Shown in pieces: positions 18,701-28,347 of a DNA stretch of 64,000 bases. Position 1 is the stretch's first letter; each line of letters opens with the position of its first letter. Source of the DNA: Desulfobaculum sp044987625. GTDB lineage: Bacteria > Desulfobacterota > Desulfovibrionia > Desulfovibrionales > Desulfovibrionaceae. Under the pieces are notes generated by a model. It was not told the origin of the DNA and did not search any database. It worked only from the letters and a program-made list of their open reading frames with translations. Location of the stretch: NCBI RefSeq assembly GCF_044987625.1, contig NZ_JBJDSB010000003.1:248001-312000 (forward strand), read 5' to 3'. The translations under genes and the position numbers were made by a program.

Positions 18701-19280
18701 TGTCCGTGTCCGGGCGCGCCCAGACGTACTCATAGAATCCCGTTTGCCGCTGGGTGACGATGGAGATCATCTCCCGGATGACGAAACGTCCGTCCTCGTC
18801 GCGCAGGTCGATGGTCTGTTGCCCCTCAAGGTTCGGATGCATGGGGTTCAGGAGAATTCTTCCGTCCGCGTCAAGGATGAAGTAGTACCCCTTGCCCTGA
18901 TTGTAGCGCGAGGCCCGAAACGCCTCGATGATGCGGGCCTTGACCTCATCCTCCGGCAGGGTTTTGGAGAGCGTTTCATAAAGCTGGCCGGCCATCAGGC
19001 GGATGCTTTCCACGTGGTTGCGCAGGGCGGTTTTGAGGCGGGCGCGAGCGTTGACACGGATTTGCCGGATGAAGTCAACGGCGTTTTCCACCTCGGTCCG
19101 GGCGATGCGCTTTTGCGTTTGGAGGTAGCGCTCCTGCAGGGCGGCGGAGTCGTCCTTGAACTGGATGTAGTCCGTCACGCACCACACAGTGCCAAGCACA
19201 AGGATGCTCAGAGAGGCAAGGAGTAGCACCCCTTGCAGGAAACGGCGGCTCATGGAGGTTTTGAGCGGAGTCGTCGGCAC
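15738..19280 (-). CDS. Large Cache-PAS sensor histidine kinase
   Basis: 1180 residues. A membrane segment (about 15-35) and a second one (about 340-365) enclose a periplasmic region with two Cache-like sensor units (GYYFILDADGRILLNPMHP and GYIFAGQWDGTVLLGPS). Several PAS domains follow (about 390-900), then a HisKA/HATPase core: H-box LAAGLAHEINNPLGG near 927, N-box near 1068, and G-box EFAVIEITDNGPGLPEG. No receiver domain or response regulator gene is adjacent. The GTG start at 19280 is supported by AGGAG 6 nt upstream; an ATG nine codons later has no such site. The ligand is unknown. HesB-like genes flank it on both sides. Confidence 0.92.
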   Translation of the reverse strand: MPTTPLKTSMSRRFLQGVLLLASLSILVLGTVWCVTDYIQFKDDSAALQERYLQTQKRIARTEVENAVDFIRQIRVNARARLKTALRNHVESIRLMAGQLYETLSKTLPEDEVKARIIEAFRASRYNQGKGYYFILDADGRILLNPMHPNLEGQQTIDLRDEDGRFVIREMISIVTQRQTGFYEYVWARPDTDTPGRKLSYIRDFSPFGWVIGTGEYIEDMEADIQRQALSILASRRFGDYGYIFAGQWDGTVLLGPSTGENMIHLVDVNGVQIVRELIATAKSGGGFVEYVMPAADDLPASQKISYAKGVPEWQWFVGAGVFTDDIDALVIQKKEELAARMVFNATVIGGLLALVTLLGLVLSRRHTASIRRDVASFTNFFNDAAEHLTHVDPNRLIFQDFHEIAVAANGMLDARLRTITELQRSEQRFTMLMEQSPFAIEIYDSNGVLLRANRAWAALWDVDEPEEAPGNYSILTDPTARELGLAEALRRALAGETVFMPSIEFTPEKDGRKQRPRHILSRAYPLRDKDNSIEFAAITHEDISDRREVEMDRDRIFDTSQDLLSVSDLSGKLLRVNPAWTSTLGWDEHELKAFAPFDYVHPEDRDRTRALADDLKGTNRIYGFESRYLCKDGSTRWMSSNAYVDEDSQRLYAVTRDITDRKQAEDALLRTQFAVDNAAVAITWLTTQGRISYVNDAACALYGKTRPELTDCLITDLSPSLTTSGWKSFVAGLVDKGADSFQDTLRRADGTLLSIDTTAHLLELEGEKLVCLFTFDTTERMRTQQEMSRLRALLVSIVDSMPSLLIGVDADLRVTQWNSTAAQRTGIAAQDAIGSPLSTVLPLGDKETATVKEALASAHPQELLRLERYYDGHRVFEDMMVYPLAAHDVPGAVIRLDDVTERTRMENMMVQTEKMLSIGGLAAGLAHEINNPLGGILQGVQNIERRLSPDIPANAVAAEKTASSLDSVRAYLEERSIFRMLSGIRTAGERAASIVASMLEFNSRHGTSRREVDLATLIDDAVELAATDYDSSRGFDFMNISIRREYPPQTSHAICAPAEMQQVLLSILRNAAQALHDDPETPHPTITLRLSETDEFAVIEITDNGPGLPEGTQSRIFEPFYTTRDPGQGTGLSMSVAYYIVTQNHGGEIEVDSVPGEGTRFIIRLPHNHAASGQSEADL

Positions 19281-19448
19281 GGATTCTCCTGGGGTTTGCG
19301 CTCCGCCCGTGGGTGATGGGCACAGGGAGGAACGTATCTTCCAAGATGATATTTTTTGGGCGCGAGGTCAAAGCATCCGTGCGGAGGGAAGGTGTGGGCG
19401 CGGGCGGGGATGGCAACGCAGGGCGCGTGTGGTGGGCTGTAAAACGAA

Positions 19449-19480
19449 CAGGGCGGCATTCCCGAAGGAACGCCGCCCTG
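19449..19480 (-). terminator. Intrinsic terminator of the selenoprotein gene
   Basis: A 14-bp stem (one G-T pair) with a CGAA loop; the minus-strand tail is TTCGTTTT. It follows the HesB-like selenoprotein gene. Confidence 0.85.
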
Positions 19481-19501
19481 TAAAGTGCGGTGCAATGGGT
19501 G

Positions 19502-19843
19502 CTAGCTGCAGCAGCTCCCGCTGGTTCCGCAACCGCTGCTGGAGCAGCCGCCGCTGGAGCAGCTACCGCCACTGATGGGCAGGTTGGAGTCGACAACAAA
19601 GCCCGTGTAGGACAGGTCGACTTTAACGGGAGCAGCGCTCGAAAGCAGCTGCTTGTCTATGACGAACTTGAGGCCGCCTTCAAAATCGAAGACCTCGTCG
19701 GATTCTTTTGGCTCATCCAGAGCCAATGACAGGCGTGGGCCAGCTCAACCACCAGGGGCGAGATAGACACGCACCGGGGTGATTTCCTTATCACTGAAGT
19801 AGGAAATCAGCTCCTGACGAGCCTTGTCTGAGAGTTCAAGCAT
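19502..19843 (-). CDS. HesB/IscA-like selenoprotein (in-frame TGA = Sec33)
   Basis: This 113-residue protein is read through an in-frame TGA at 19745-19747. The frame starts at ATG 19841-19843 after GGAGG and reads MLELSDKARQELISYF before the TGA. The TGA codon is residue 33 in the context APGG-U-AGPRLS, exactly where the paralogue at 15309-15650 has Cys33 (APGG-C-SGPRLS). Both proteins are 113 residues long and have the same Cys-rich tail. A hairpin suited to a bacterial SECIS follows the TGA. HesB-like selenoproteins are known in sulfate reducers. Selenium-synthesis genes are not in the window. Automatic annotation would call only the part after the TGA. Confidence 0.92.
19708..19726 (-). 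promoter_or_regulatory. SECIS-like hairpin
   Basis: On the minus strand TTGGCTC-TGGAT-GAGCCAA forms a perfect 7-bp stem with a 5-nt loop. It begins 18 nt after the TGA, so the loop starts about 25 nt downstream. The loop has G at position 2, as bacterial SECIS loops do. The cysteine paralogue has no equivalent stem. Confidence 0.7.
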
Positions 19844-19895
19844 TATTACCTCCAGAATTTGCTGATGCTGGAGAGGTAAGGTGGCTGGTGCTCTT

Positions 19896-19940
19896 TGTCA
19901 ACTATATTGATAGGAATTATAGATTACAATAGGTTTTATC
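19896..19940 (-). promoter_or_regulatory. Promoter -35 and GATAGG operator of the selenoprotein gene
   Basis: TTGACA (19901-19896 on the minus strand) is preceded at the same 7-nt distance as in the Cys paralogue by a GATAGG element (19909-19914). A further half-site-like stretch (ATAGGTTTTATCTAT) lies beyond it. An AT-rich stretch surrounds these elements. Confidence 0.55.
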
Positions 19941-19996
19941 TATAGTAGTCGTCCCCCCGGCGCGGGCGGCGCCCCTGCGGTATTGCAATGCCGCTG

Positions 19997-20039
19997 GTGA
20001 TGCCGTATCCTCCGTGAATCACGGTATAAAGGGCATCAC
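19997..20039 (+). promoter_or_regulatory. Leader hairpin upstream of pyrR
   Basis: GTGATGCC (19997-20004) pairs with GGCATCAC (20032-20039), and the interior holds CCGTG-AAT-CACGG. It lies 44 nt before the pyrR start codon. It could be a PyrR-responsive leader element, but it has no T-tract and does not match the classic Bacillus PyrR loop. Confidence 0.4.
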
Positions 20040-20082
20040 GGCCCAACAGACACGCAACCGGATACGTCTGGAGACGCATAGC

Positions 20083-20616
20083 ATGAGCAACAGCAAAGTG
20101 ATTCTCAACGCCGAAGAGATAAGCCGCACCATGGAACGCCTTGCCATGGAGATTAACGAACGCCACGGCGACTGCAAGGACGTCGCCATCCTTGGCATTC
20201 AGCGCCGCGGCGTGGACCTTGCCGCGCGCCTGCGCGCAGCGCTGGAAAAGCGCCTTGGCCGCACCATCTCTTCCGGACTTCTGGATATTAATCTGTACCG
20301 GGACGACTGGACGACCCTTGACGTGCAGCCCCAAATCAACAAGACCGAAATCCTGTTCGACATCGACGGTAAGGAAATCATCCTTGTGGACGACGTGTTG
20401 TTCACCGGGCGCACCATCCGCTCCGCGCTGGAGGCCATTTTGGACTTTGGCCGGCCCAAGCAGGTGGAACTGATGGTTCTGGTGGACCGGGGCCACCGCG
20501 AGCTGCCCATTCAGGCCGACTACGTGGGCAAAGTGGTGGAGACCCGCCGCGGCGAACACGTGGACGTCTATCTGGACGAACGCGATGGCAAGGAAATGGT
20601 GTGCCTCGTCGAGTAG
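20083..20616 (+). CDS. pyrR: PyrR bifunctional regulator / uracil phosphoribosyltransferase
   Basis: A 177-residue type I phosphoribosyltransferase. The PRPP-binding loop ILVDDVLFTGRTIR is near residue 100, and DVAILGIQRRGVDLA and INLYRDDW are PyrR hallmarks. It converts uracil and PRPP to UMP and, in many bacteria, binds pyr mRNA leaders when UMP is high. The start at 20083 has GGAG 9 nt upstream. No other pyrimidine genes are adjacent, so any regulated targets are elsewhere. A hairpin leader precedes it and a terminator follows. Confidence 0.94.
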   Translation: MSNSKVILNAEEISRTMERLAMEINERHGDCKDVAILGIQRRGVDLAARLRAALEKRLGRTISSGLLDINLYRDDWTTLDVQPQINKTEILFDIDGKEIILVDDVLFTGRTIRSALEAILDFGRPKQVELMVLVDRGHRELPIQADYVGKVVETRRGEHVDVYLDERDGKEMVCLVE

Positions 20617-20643
20617 GCGCGCATTTTCGCACCAGCGAACATG

Positions 20644-20683
20644 AAAAGGCCGGGGCATCCGTGTGGATGCTCCGGCCTTTTTT
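20644..20683. terminator. Bidirectional intrinsic terminator between pyrR and argB
   Basis: A 17-bp stem (20644-20660 with 20665-20681, one G-T pair) has a GTGT loop. It carries a T-tract on the plus side and an A/T-rich end on the minus side. Confidence 0.9.
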
Positions 20684-20704
20684 GCGTTTGGGACCGATGG
20701 GGGC

Positions 20705-21586
20705 TTAGGCGACGATTTCCGTTCCGATGCCTTCCTCGGTAAACAGCTCAAGGAGTACGGAGTTGGGCAGGCGGCCATCGATAATCTGCGCCTTGCCAAC
20801 GCCGCCTTCCACGGCTTCGATGCAGCATTTGACCTTGGGAATCATGCCGCCCTGCACGGTGCCGTCCTCGATAAGGCCAAGGGCGTCCGCGCGGTTGACG
20901 GAGGAGATAAGGTTCTTGTCCGCATCAAGGATGCCCGCCACGTCCGTGAGCAGGACAAAGCGGCGCGCGCCCACCGCCGTTGCCACGGCAGAGGCCACGG
21001 TGTCGGCGTTGATGTTGTAGGTTTCGCCGGTTTCGTCCACGCCCACCGGCGCAATGACGGGGATGAAGCCGTCGCGCAGCAGCGAGTTGATCAGGGTGGG
21101 GTCAATGGCCGACACTTCGCCCACGTGCCCAAGGTCGATAATCTCGGGCGTGAGGTTGTCGCGGTCCACGGCGATTTCCAGCTTGGTGCAGGAGATGGTG
21201 CCGCCGTCCTTGCCGGAAAGGCCCACGGCCTTGCCGCCCGCAAGGTTCAGCAGGTTTACGATCTGCTTGTTCACCGTGCCGGCCAGAACCATTTCAACCA
21301 CATTCATGGTGGCGTCGTCCGTCACGCGCAGGCCTTCGCGGAATTCGCTGGGAATGCTGAGCTGGTCGAGCATCTGGCCAATCTGCGGGCCGCCGCCGTG
21401 GACGATGACCGGGTTGACCCCGATGTACTTGAGCAGGACCACGCACTTGGCAAAGGCCTGCTTGAGTTCCTCGTCCTTCATGGCGTGGCCACCGTACTTG
21501 ATGACGATGGTCTGACCGTAAAACTGCCTGATGTAGGGCAGCGATTCCAGCAGCACATCCGCTGTGTGCATGACGTCCTGATCCAC
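20705..21586 (-). CDS. argB: Acetylglutamate kinase
   Basis: A 293-residue amino-acid kinase that phosphorylates N-acetylglutamate in arginine synthesis. Motifs seen are IVIKYGGHAM, VIVHGGGPQIG, GLSGKDGG and NINADTVASAVA. The GTG start at 21586 follows AAGGAG at 6 nt. It is the third gene of the hslV-hslU-argB operon, 56 nt after hslU, and ends at the terminator shared with pyrR. Cytoplasmic. Confidence 0.96.
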   Translation of the reverse strand: MDQDVMHTADVLLESLPYIRQFYGQTIVIKYGGHAMKDEELKQAFAKCVVLLKYIGVNPVIVHGGGPQIGQMLDQLSIPSEFREGLRVTDDATMNVVEMVLAGTVNKQIVNLLNLAGGKAVGLSGKDGGTISCTKLEIAVDRDNLTPEIIDLGHVGEVSAIDPTLINSLLRDGFIPVIAPVGVDETGETYNINADTVASAVATAVGARRFVLLTDVAGILDADKNLISSVNRADALGLIEDGTVQGGMIPKVKCCIEAVEGGVGKAQIIDGRLPNSVLLELFTEEGIGTEIVA

Positions 21587-21642
21587 TGTCGGCTCCTTGG
21601 TGGGCTGGGCCGGACCCCGCAGGGCCCGGCGATTTGGCTGAA

Positions 21643-23016
<1,374 letters not shown>

Positions 23017-23060
23017 TGTGTATGCTCCCTGCGGCAAAGCGGGGCCTGCCGCGCGAATGC

Positions 23061-23600
23061 TTATTTCTTCTGGGTTTCCACGATGATGTGGTCATTGGTG
23101 TACACGCAGATTTCCGCGGCGATGCCAAGGGCCTTTTCGGCGATGGTTTCGGCGGGCAGGTCCGTGTTGCGCTTCATGGCGCGGGCGGCGGACAGCGCGT
23201 AGGGGCCGCCGGAACCAATGGCAACCACGCCGTCGTCCGGCTCAATAACGTCGCCGGTGCCGGTGAGGATAAGGACGTTTTCGGCGTCTGCCACAATCAT
23301 CATGGCTTCCAGCTTGCGCAGGTATTTGTCCATGCGCCATTCCTTGGCGAGCTCGACGCTGGCGCGCACGAGGTTGCCGCCGAATTCCTCAAGCTTGGCC
23401 TCAAAGCGTTCAAACAGCGTAAAGGCGTCGGCCGTGGAACCGGCAAAACCGGCGATGACCTTGTCTTTATACAGGCGGCGCACCTTGCGCGCGCCGTGCT
23501 TGAGGGCCACATTCTGGCCGAAGGTGACCTGTCCGTCTCCTGCGATGGCTACGCCGTTCTCATCCAGAACGGCAAGGATGGTAGTGCCTCGTATGTCCAT
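23061..23600 (-). CDS. hslV: ATP-dependent protease peptidase subunit HslV
   Basis: A 179-residue threonine peptidase. The predicted catalytic Thr follows a short N-terminal prefix (MDIRG then TTILAV), so a 5-residue propeptide must be removed to expose it. VAIAGDGQVTFGQ, GFAGSTADAFTLFERFE and AIGSGGPYALSAARA are conserved. It assembles with HslU into a cytoplasmic protease. First gene of the operon. Confidence 0.96.
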   Translation of the reverse strand: MDIRGTTILAVLDENGVAIAGDGQVTFGQNVALKHGARKVRRLYKDKVIAGFAGSTADAFTLFERFEAKLEEFGGNLVRASVELAKEWRMDKYLRKLEAMMIVADAENVLILTGTGDVIEPDDGVVAIGSGGPYALSAARAMKRNTDLPAETIAEKALGIAAEICVYTNDHIIVETQKK

Positions 23601-23736
23601 TGAATCCTCGTTGTCGCGTTGTGGAGGCCGGGTGTGGTCTCCACGTCATGTTTGACGTTGCTGTGGGCCGCGCGCCGCCGAAAACCGGGGCAGAATGGGG
23701 GATGCAGGCTCTGCCGTCCCCTCGCGGCCAGCGGGC

Positions 23737-24303
23737 TCAAGCGGGCGGCCCGAAGAGTTCGGAGCCACGGGCGAGCCACGTTTTTGCTGCGTTGTCGGAA
23801 AAGATAACCATGGAAACGGCGTTGACCAGACCCTGCTCCAGAGTTTTTGCAAGGGTTTGCAGCGCGATGGGGGCGGCGCGCTCGACAGGGAAGCCGTAAA
23901 CGCCGCAGCTGATGGCGGGAAAGTCCACACTCTGGGCGCCATGTTCGGCGGCAAGGCGGACGCTTTCGCGGTAGGCGGAGGCGAGGGTTTCGGGTTCCCC
24001 GTCTGTTCCGCCGCGCCAGATGGGGCCAACGGTATGCACGATGTGGCGCGCGGCAAGGCTAAACCCAGGGGTAATGGCCGCCTGTCCGGGCGGTAGGGTG
24101 CCACGCTCGGCAATGATGCGCTTGCAGGCGCGGGGCAGGTCCGGGCCTGCGGCGCGGTGGATGGCGCCGTCCACACCGCCGCCACCGGCAAGGCGCGAGT
24201 TGGCGGCGTTGACAATGGCGTCCGAGGTGGACGCCGTAATATCGCCGGTGCGGATGAAGAGAGTGCCGGAACCGATGGGCCACGAGCCGAGCGTTGTGAT
24301 CAT
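23737..24303 (-). CDS. Macrodomain protein (ADP-ribose/O-acetyl-ADP-ribose hydrolase type)
   Basis: A 188-residue protein consisting of one macrodomain. ADP-ribose-binding motifs are GDITASTSDAIVNAANSRL, GGGGVDGAIHRAAG and SCGVYGFPVERAAPI. The Asn and Asp residues used by YmdB/MacroD-type deacetylases are in place. It removes ADP-ribose-linked groups from small molecules or proteins; the substrate here is not known. GGAGG precedes the ATG. It lies upstream of hslV on the same strand but 136 nt away. Confidence 0.93.
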   Translation of the reverse strand: MITTLGSWPIGSGTLFIRTGDITASTSDAIVNAANSRLAGGGGVDGAIHRAAGPDLPRACKRIIAERGTLPPGQAAITPGFSLAARHIVHTVGPIWRGGTDGEPETLASAYRESVRLAAEHGAQSVDFPAISCGVYGFPVERAAPIALQTLAKTLEQGLVNAVSMVIFSDNAAKTWLARGSELFGPPA

Positions 24304-24365
24304 GGTGCCTCCTGCGCAGATTTGCCGTGCGTGATGCGGCCTCTTCAGCCCTAGCGCGAAACATG

Positions 24366-24399
24366 AAAAAAGGCCATGCCGCGATGTGCGGCATGGCCT
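24366..24399 (-). terminator. Intrinsic terminator
   Basis: AGGCCATGCCGC pairs with GCGGCATGGCCT around a 5-nt loop; the minus-strand tail is TTTTTT. It closes the M48 protease gene ending at 24421. Confidence 0.9.
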
Positions 24400-24420
24400 G
24401 AGGCGCTGTGGCGGGCCGGG

Positions 24421-25881
24421 CTACCAGAATTCGGCGCGTTCGGCGTAGACTTTCTTGAGCTGTTCAAAAAGCTCCTTGCGAGATTCGTCATCATTGACGA
24501 GGGATTCCGCCTTTTCCAGATGGAAGCGCGATTTCTTTTTGTTCAGGCCGTAGATGGCGGAGTAGGCGAGGTGCAGGTGCCCCTCGAAGAGGTTGCCGGA
24601 TTCACCCAGCACGCGGCCAAGGTGGTAGTGGACCTCGCTATCCTCGGGCAGGTGGGCCAGCACGCGGCGGTACATGTCGATGGCGCGGCTGGTGTCGCCA
24701 TTGTCGCCTAGCAGGCGGGCAAAGTAGAAAAGCGCCATCAGGTCCTTGGAATTAAGGAGCACGGCCTTTTGCAGCAGGCTGGCGGCGAGCTTTGGGTCGC
24801 CTTTGAGGTAGTGAAAGCGTCCGGCCTCGCGCAGGACAAGGGGGTCGTTGGGCGCAAGGTCCACAGCGGAGGCGAACGCCTCGCGTGCGGGGCCGATTTT
24901 GTTCTCGCGCGAGTAGACAATGCCTTGGCCCATGGCGCTGAGCGCGCCGTTTTCGCCACGCGGCGTCTCCAGACGGCTGATGGCCAGCTGCGGGTCAAGG
25001 TAGCGGGCGGTGATAAGCGTTTTAATGCGCTGGAACTTGCTGTCGTCCAGCGGGCGGTTTTGGATGTCGCTTGGCATGGAGCCGATGCGGCTGCTCAGGA
25101 AGGTGATGCGGTCCTCAACGGCGGGGTGGGTGCTGAGGTACTTGGGCAGGTTGCCCGCACCGGCCAGCCACGCCTTTTTCTTAATCTTCTTGAATGCCGA
25201 CACCATGCCTGTGGGGTTGTAGCCTGCCGCGACAAGGTATTTCAGGCCGGACTGGTCAGCCTCGCGTTCGTCCACGCGGCTGTAGTTGAGCATGGTCTGT
25301 ACGCCGCCAGCCAGCGAGCCGATGGCGAGGGCGTTGCCTGCGGCCGCGCCGCTGTCGCCGCCAGCGGCCGCGCCCATGAACATTCCGGCCAGCATTCCGG
25401 CCAGCATGCCAAGCTGCGTCACCTGCTGCTGTTTGATGCGTCCGGCGATGTGGCGGTGGGACACGTGCGCGAGTTCGTGCGCAATAACGCCCGCAAGCTC
25501 GGCCTCATGCTCAAAATTGGTGATGAGGCCGGTGAAGACGTAGACGTATCCGGCGGGCGCGGCAAAGGCGTTGATGTGGTGGTTCAGCACCACGGAGGTC
25601 TTAAGCTCGAAGGGCATGTTCGGCACCTGCGCGTTGATGCGTTCCACAATGCCGCGGATATAGCCGGAGATTTCCGGGTCCTCAATGATGGGTAGGCGTG
25701 CCCGCATGAGGGTGTTGTACTTTTTGCCGAGTTCCTTTTCCTTTTCGATGGGAAAGTCGCCAAACAGGTCGGCGCGCGCAGGGCGCGGCGCAAGCAGTGG
25801 CCCGGCAGCAATAAGCAGAGCGAGGAGCAGGCACAGTGCGTGACGCATCGGGGCAAGAAGGCCGGTGTGCGTTCGGGACAT
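24421..25881 (-). CDS. BepA-like M48 metalloprotease with TPR repeats
   Basis: 486 residues with a signal peptide (hydrophobic 14-30, ending PARA). The zinc protease motif HELAH is at 135-139, and the third ligand region is NYSRVDEREADQSG. The second half (about 300-480) is TPR-like (NDPLVLREAGRFHYLKGD and similar). BepA-type proteases act in the periplasm on outer-membrane protein assembly. The Gly/Met-rich segment GMLAGMLAGMFMGAA is a membrane-near loop. AAGGAAC precedes the ATG. Confidence 0.93.
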   Translation of the reverse strand: MSRTHTGLLAPMRHALCLLLALLIAAGPLLAPRPARADLFGDFPIEKEKELGKKYNTLMRARLPIIEDPEISGYIRGIVERINAQVPNMPFELKTSVVLNHHINAFAAPAGYVYVFTGLITNFEHEAELAGVIAHELAHVSHRHIAGRIKQQQVTQLGMLAGMLAGMFMGAAAGGDSGAAAGNALAIGSLAGGVQTMLNYSRVDEREADQSGLKYLVAAGYNPTGMVSAFKKIKKKAWLAGAGNLPKYLSTHPAVEDRITFLSSRIGSMPSDIQNRPLDDSKFQRIKTLITARYLDPQLAISRLETPRGENGALSAMGQGIVYSRENKIGPAREAFASAVDLAPNDPLVLREAGRFHYLKGDPKLAASLLQKAVLLNSKDLMALFYFARLLGDNGDTSRAIDMYRRVLAHLPEDSEVHYHLGRVLGESGNLFEGHLHLAYSAIYGLNKKKSRFHLEKAESLVNDDESRKELFEQLKKVYAERAEFW

Positions 25882-26087
25882 GGATGTTCCTTATACGAAG
25901 GCCCGCGCGGGCGGGCGGTTGATGACGGAAACGGACCGCTCGGCCTGACAGGCGGGGTGCCTGCGGCGTAGGCTGGTCCGGCGTCGTCTGGTGACGGCGC
26001 ATACTTCGCGTTCCCTGATACCGCACCTTGGCCGGTTCGCCAAGGATGTGCAAGATGATGCCCTGCACGCGCCGGACGCCCAGATGC

Positions 26088-26123
26088 AAAAAAAGCGGGC
26101 CGAAGCAACTGCTTCGGCCCGCT
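26088..26123 (-). terminator. Intrinsic terminator of rho
   Basis: AGCGGGCCGAAGCA pairs with TGCTTCGGCCCGCT; on the minus strand TTTTTTT follows. It lies 25 nt after the rho stop. Confidence 0.9.
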
Positions 26124-26147
26124 GGAGAGACACTGAGCGCGATGAAC

Positions 26148-27395
<1,248 letters not shown>

Positions 27396-27512
27396 GACCT
27401 TCTCCGTGGCGCAGTATGGTACGCGGGGGGTGCTAGCTTTGGTCGTGTAAGATACGTCTTTAGTGGGACGAGGCAAAAAAACAGTAACGGATATAGACTG
27501 AACGACGTGACT

Positions 27513-27529
27513 CGGTACAGCCCGTACCG
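27513..27529. other. Small hairpin in the rho leader
   Basis: CGGTAC pairs with GTACCG around a 5-nt loop, about 120 nt upstream of rho. The 27396-27766 gap holds no gene. It may be part of a rho autoregulatory leader (inference). Confidence 0.3.
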
Positions 27530-27571
27530 CAGTGGAGAACCCACAGAAAAATTCTAGCATAAGCCCATAGG

Positions 27572-27598
27572 ACGGAGCCGGTAATGTATCGGCTCCGT
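27572..27598 (-). terminator. Possible weak terminator between carD and rho
   Basis: ACGGAGCCG pairs with CGGCTCCGT around a 9-nt loop. No T-tract follows on the minus strand, so termination may be partial. Confidence 0.4.
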
Positions 27599-27766
27599 TC
27601 CGCACGACAAGAATCCGGTGCGCGGAAAGTAATAGGCTTTACGAGCTAATTAATGAGAAATTAATGCAAGGGATGCAGCCGAAGTTTGCTTGGCAATGAA
27701 GAAAAAATAGTGCTCTTTTCAATAGAACAATTTTTAGCGCACCGGATGCGCAATGGCAAGGGATTT

Positions 27767-28282
27767 CTAGTCCTCTTCTTCCTTCTTTTCAAGAACGTCG
27801 GAGAAAAGCGCTTCGATTTCGGTACGGACGGTGTCCTGTTCCTTGTCCAGAGCGTGGGCCAGTTCAAGCGTCAACAGACCCATGGCTTGCTCCAGCAGGC
27901 GGTGTTCGCCAAAGGAGAGTTCCTTGTCCTTACCGATGAGCAGCAGCTCTTTGAGGACGTAGGCGACATCGGCCAGGTCGCCACTTTTGAGGTTTTCGGA
28001 ATATTCGCGGTAGCGGCGGTTCCAGTTCTGTCCGGAGTATCCGGTGAAGTCGGAACGGTCCTTAAGCGAATCTATGATCGCATCCGCCTTTTCCTTGGAT
28101 GAGACATGTCGCAGACCGACATTCTCCGCATTGAAGACCGGTACCATAAGCGTCACATTGTTGCTCAGGATACGGACGATGTAGAACTCGGCTTTTGCAC
28201 CGCCGACTTCTTGTTCCTCAATACGTTCAACAACCCCAACACCTTGGGCGGGGTAGACGACAATTTCATTTTCTGAAAACAC
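27767..28282 (-). CDS. CarD-family transcriptional regulator
   Basis: 171 residues. The N-terminal Tudor-like RNA-polymerase-interacting domain begins ENEIVVYPAQGVGVVERIEE. The C-terminal part is a helical DNA-contacting domain with an acidic tail (KKEEED). CarD/CdnL proteins bind the RNAP beta subunit and stabilise open complexes. The GTG start at 28282 follows GGAG at 10 nt. It lies 65 nt after pth on the same strand. Confidence 0.93.
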   Translation of the reverse strand: MFSENEIVVYPAQGVGVVERIEEQEVGGAKAEFYIVRILSNNVTLMVPVFNAENVGLRHVSSKEKADAIIDSLKDRSDFTGYSGQNWNRRYREYSENLKSGDLADVAYVLKELLLIGKDKELSFGEHRLLEQAMGLLTLELAHALDKEQDTVRTEIEALFSDVLEKKEEED

Positions 28283-28347
28283 GTTACCTTATCTCCATTA
28301 CTCTCAGTGAAGCACGCAACCCGAGAAACGTATCTTAAAAGACTCTG

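Noticed and set aside
19502..19726. A short 74-residue protein starting after the TGA
   Set aside because: The full frame with a ribosome site and match to the paralogue extends upstream through the TGA, so the short version is a truncated reading.
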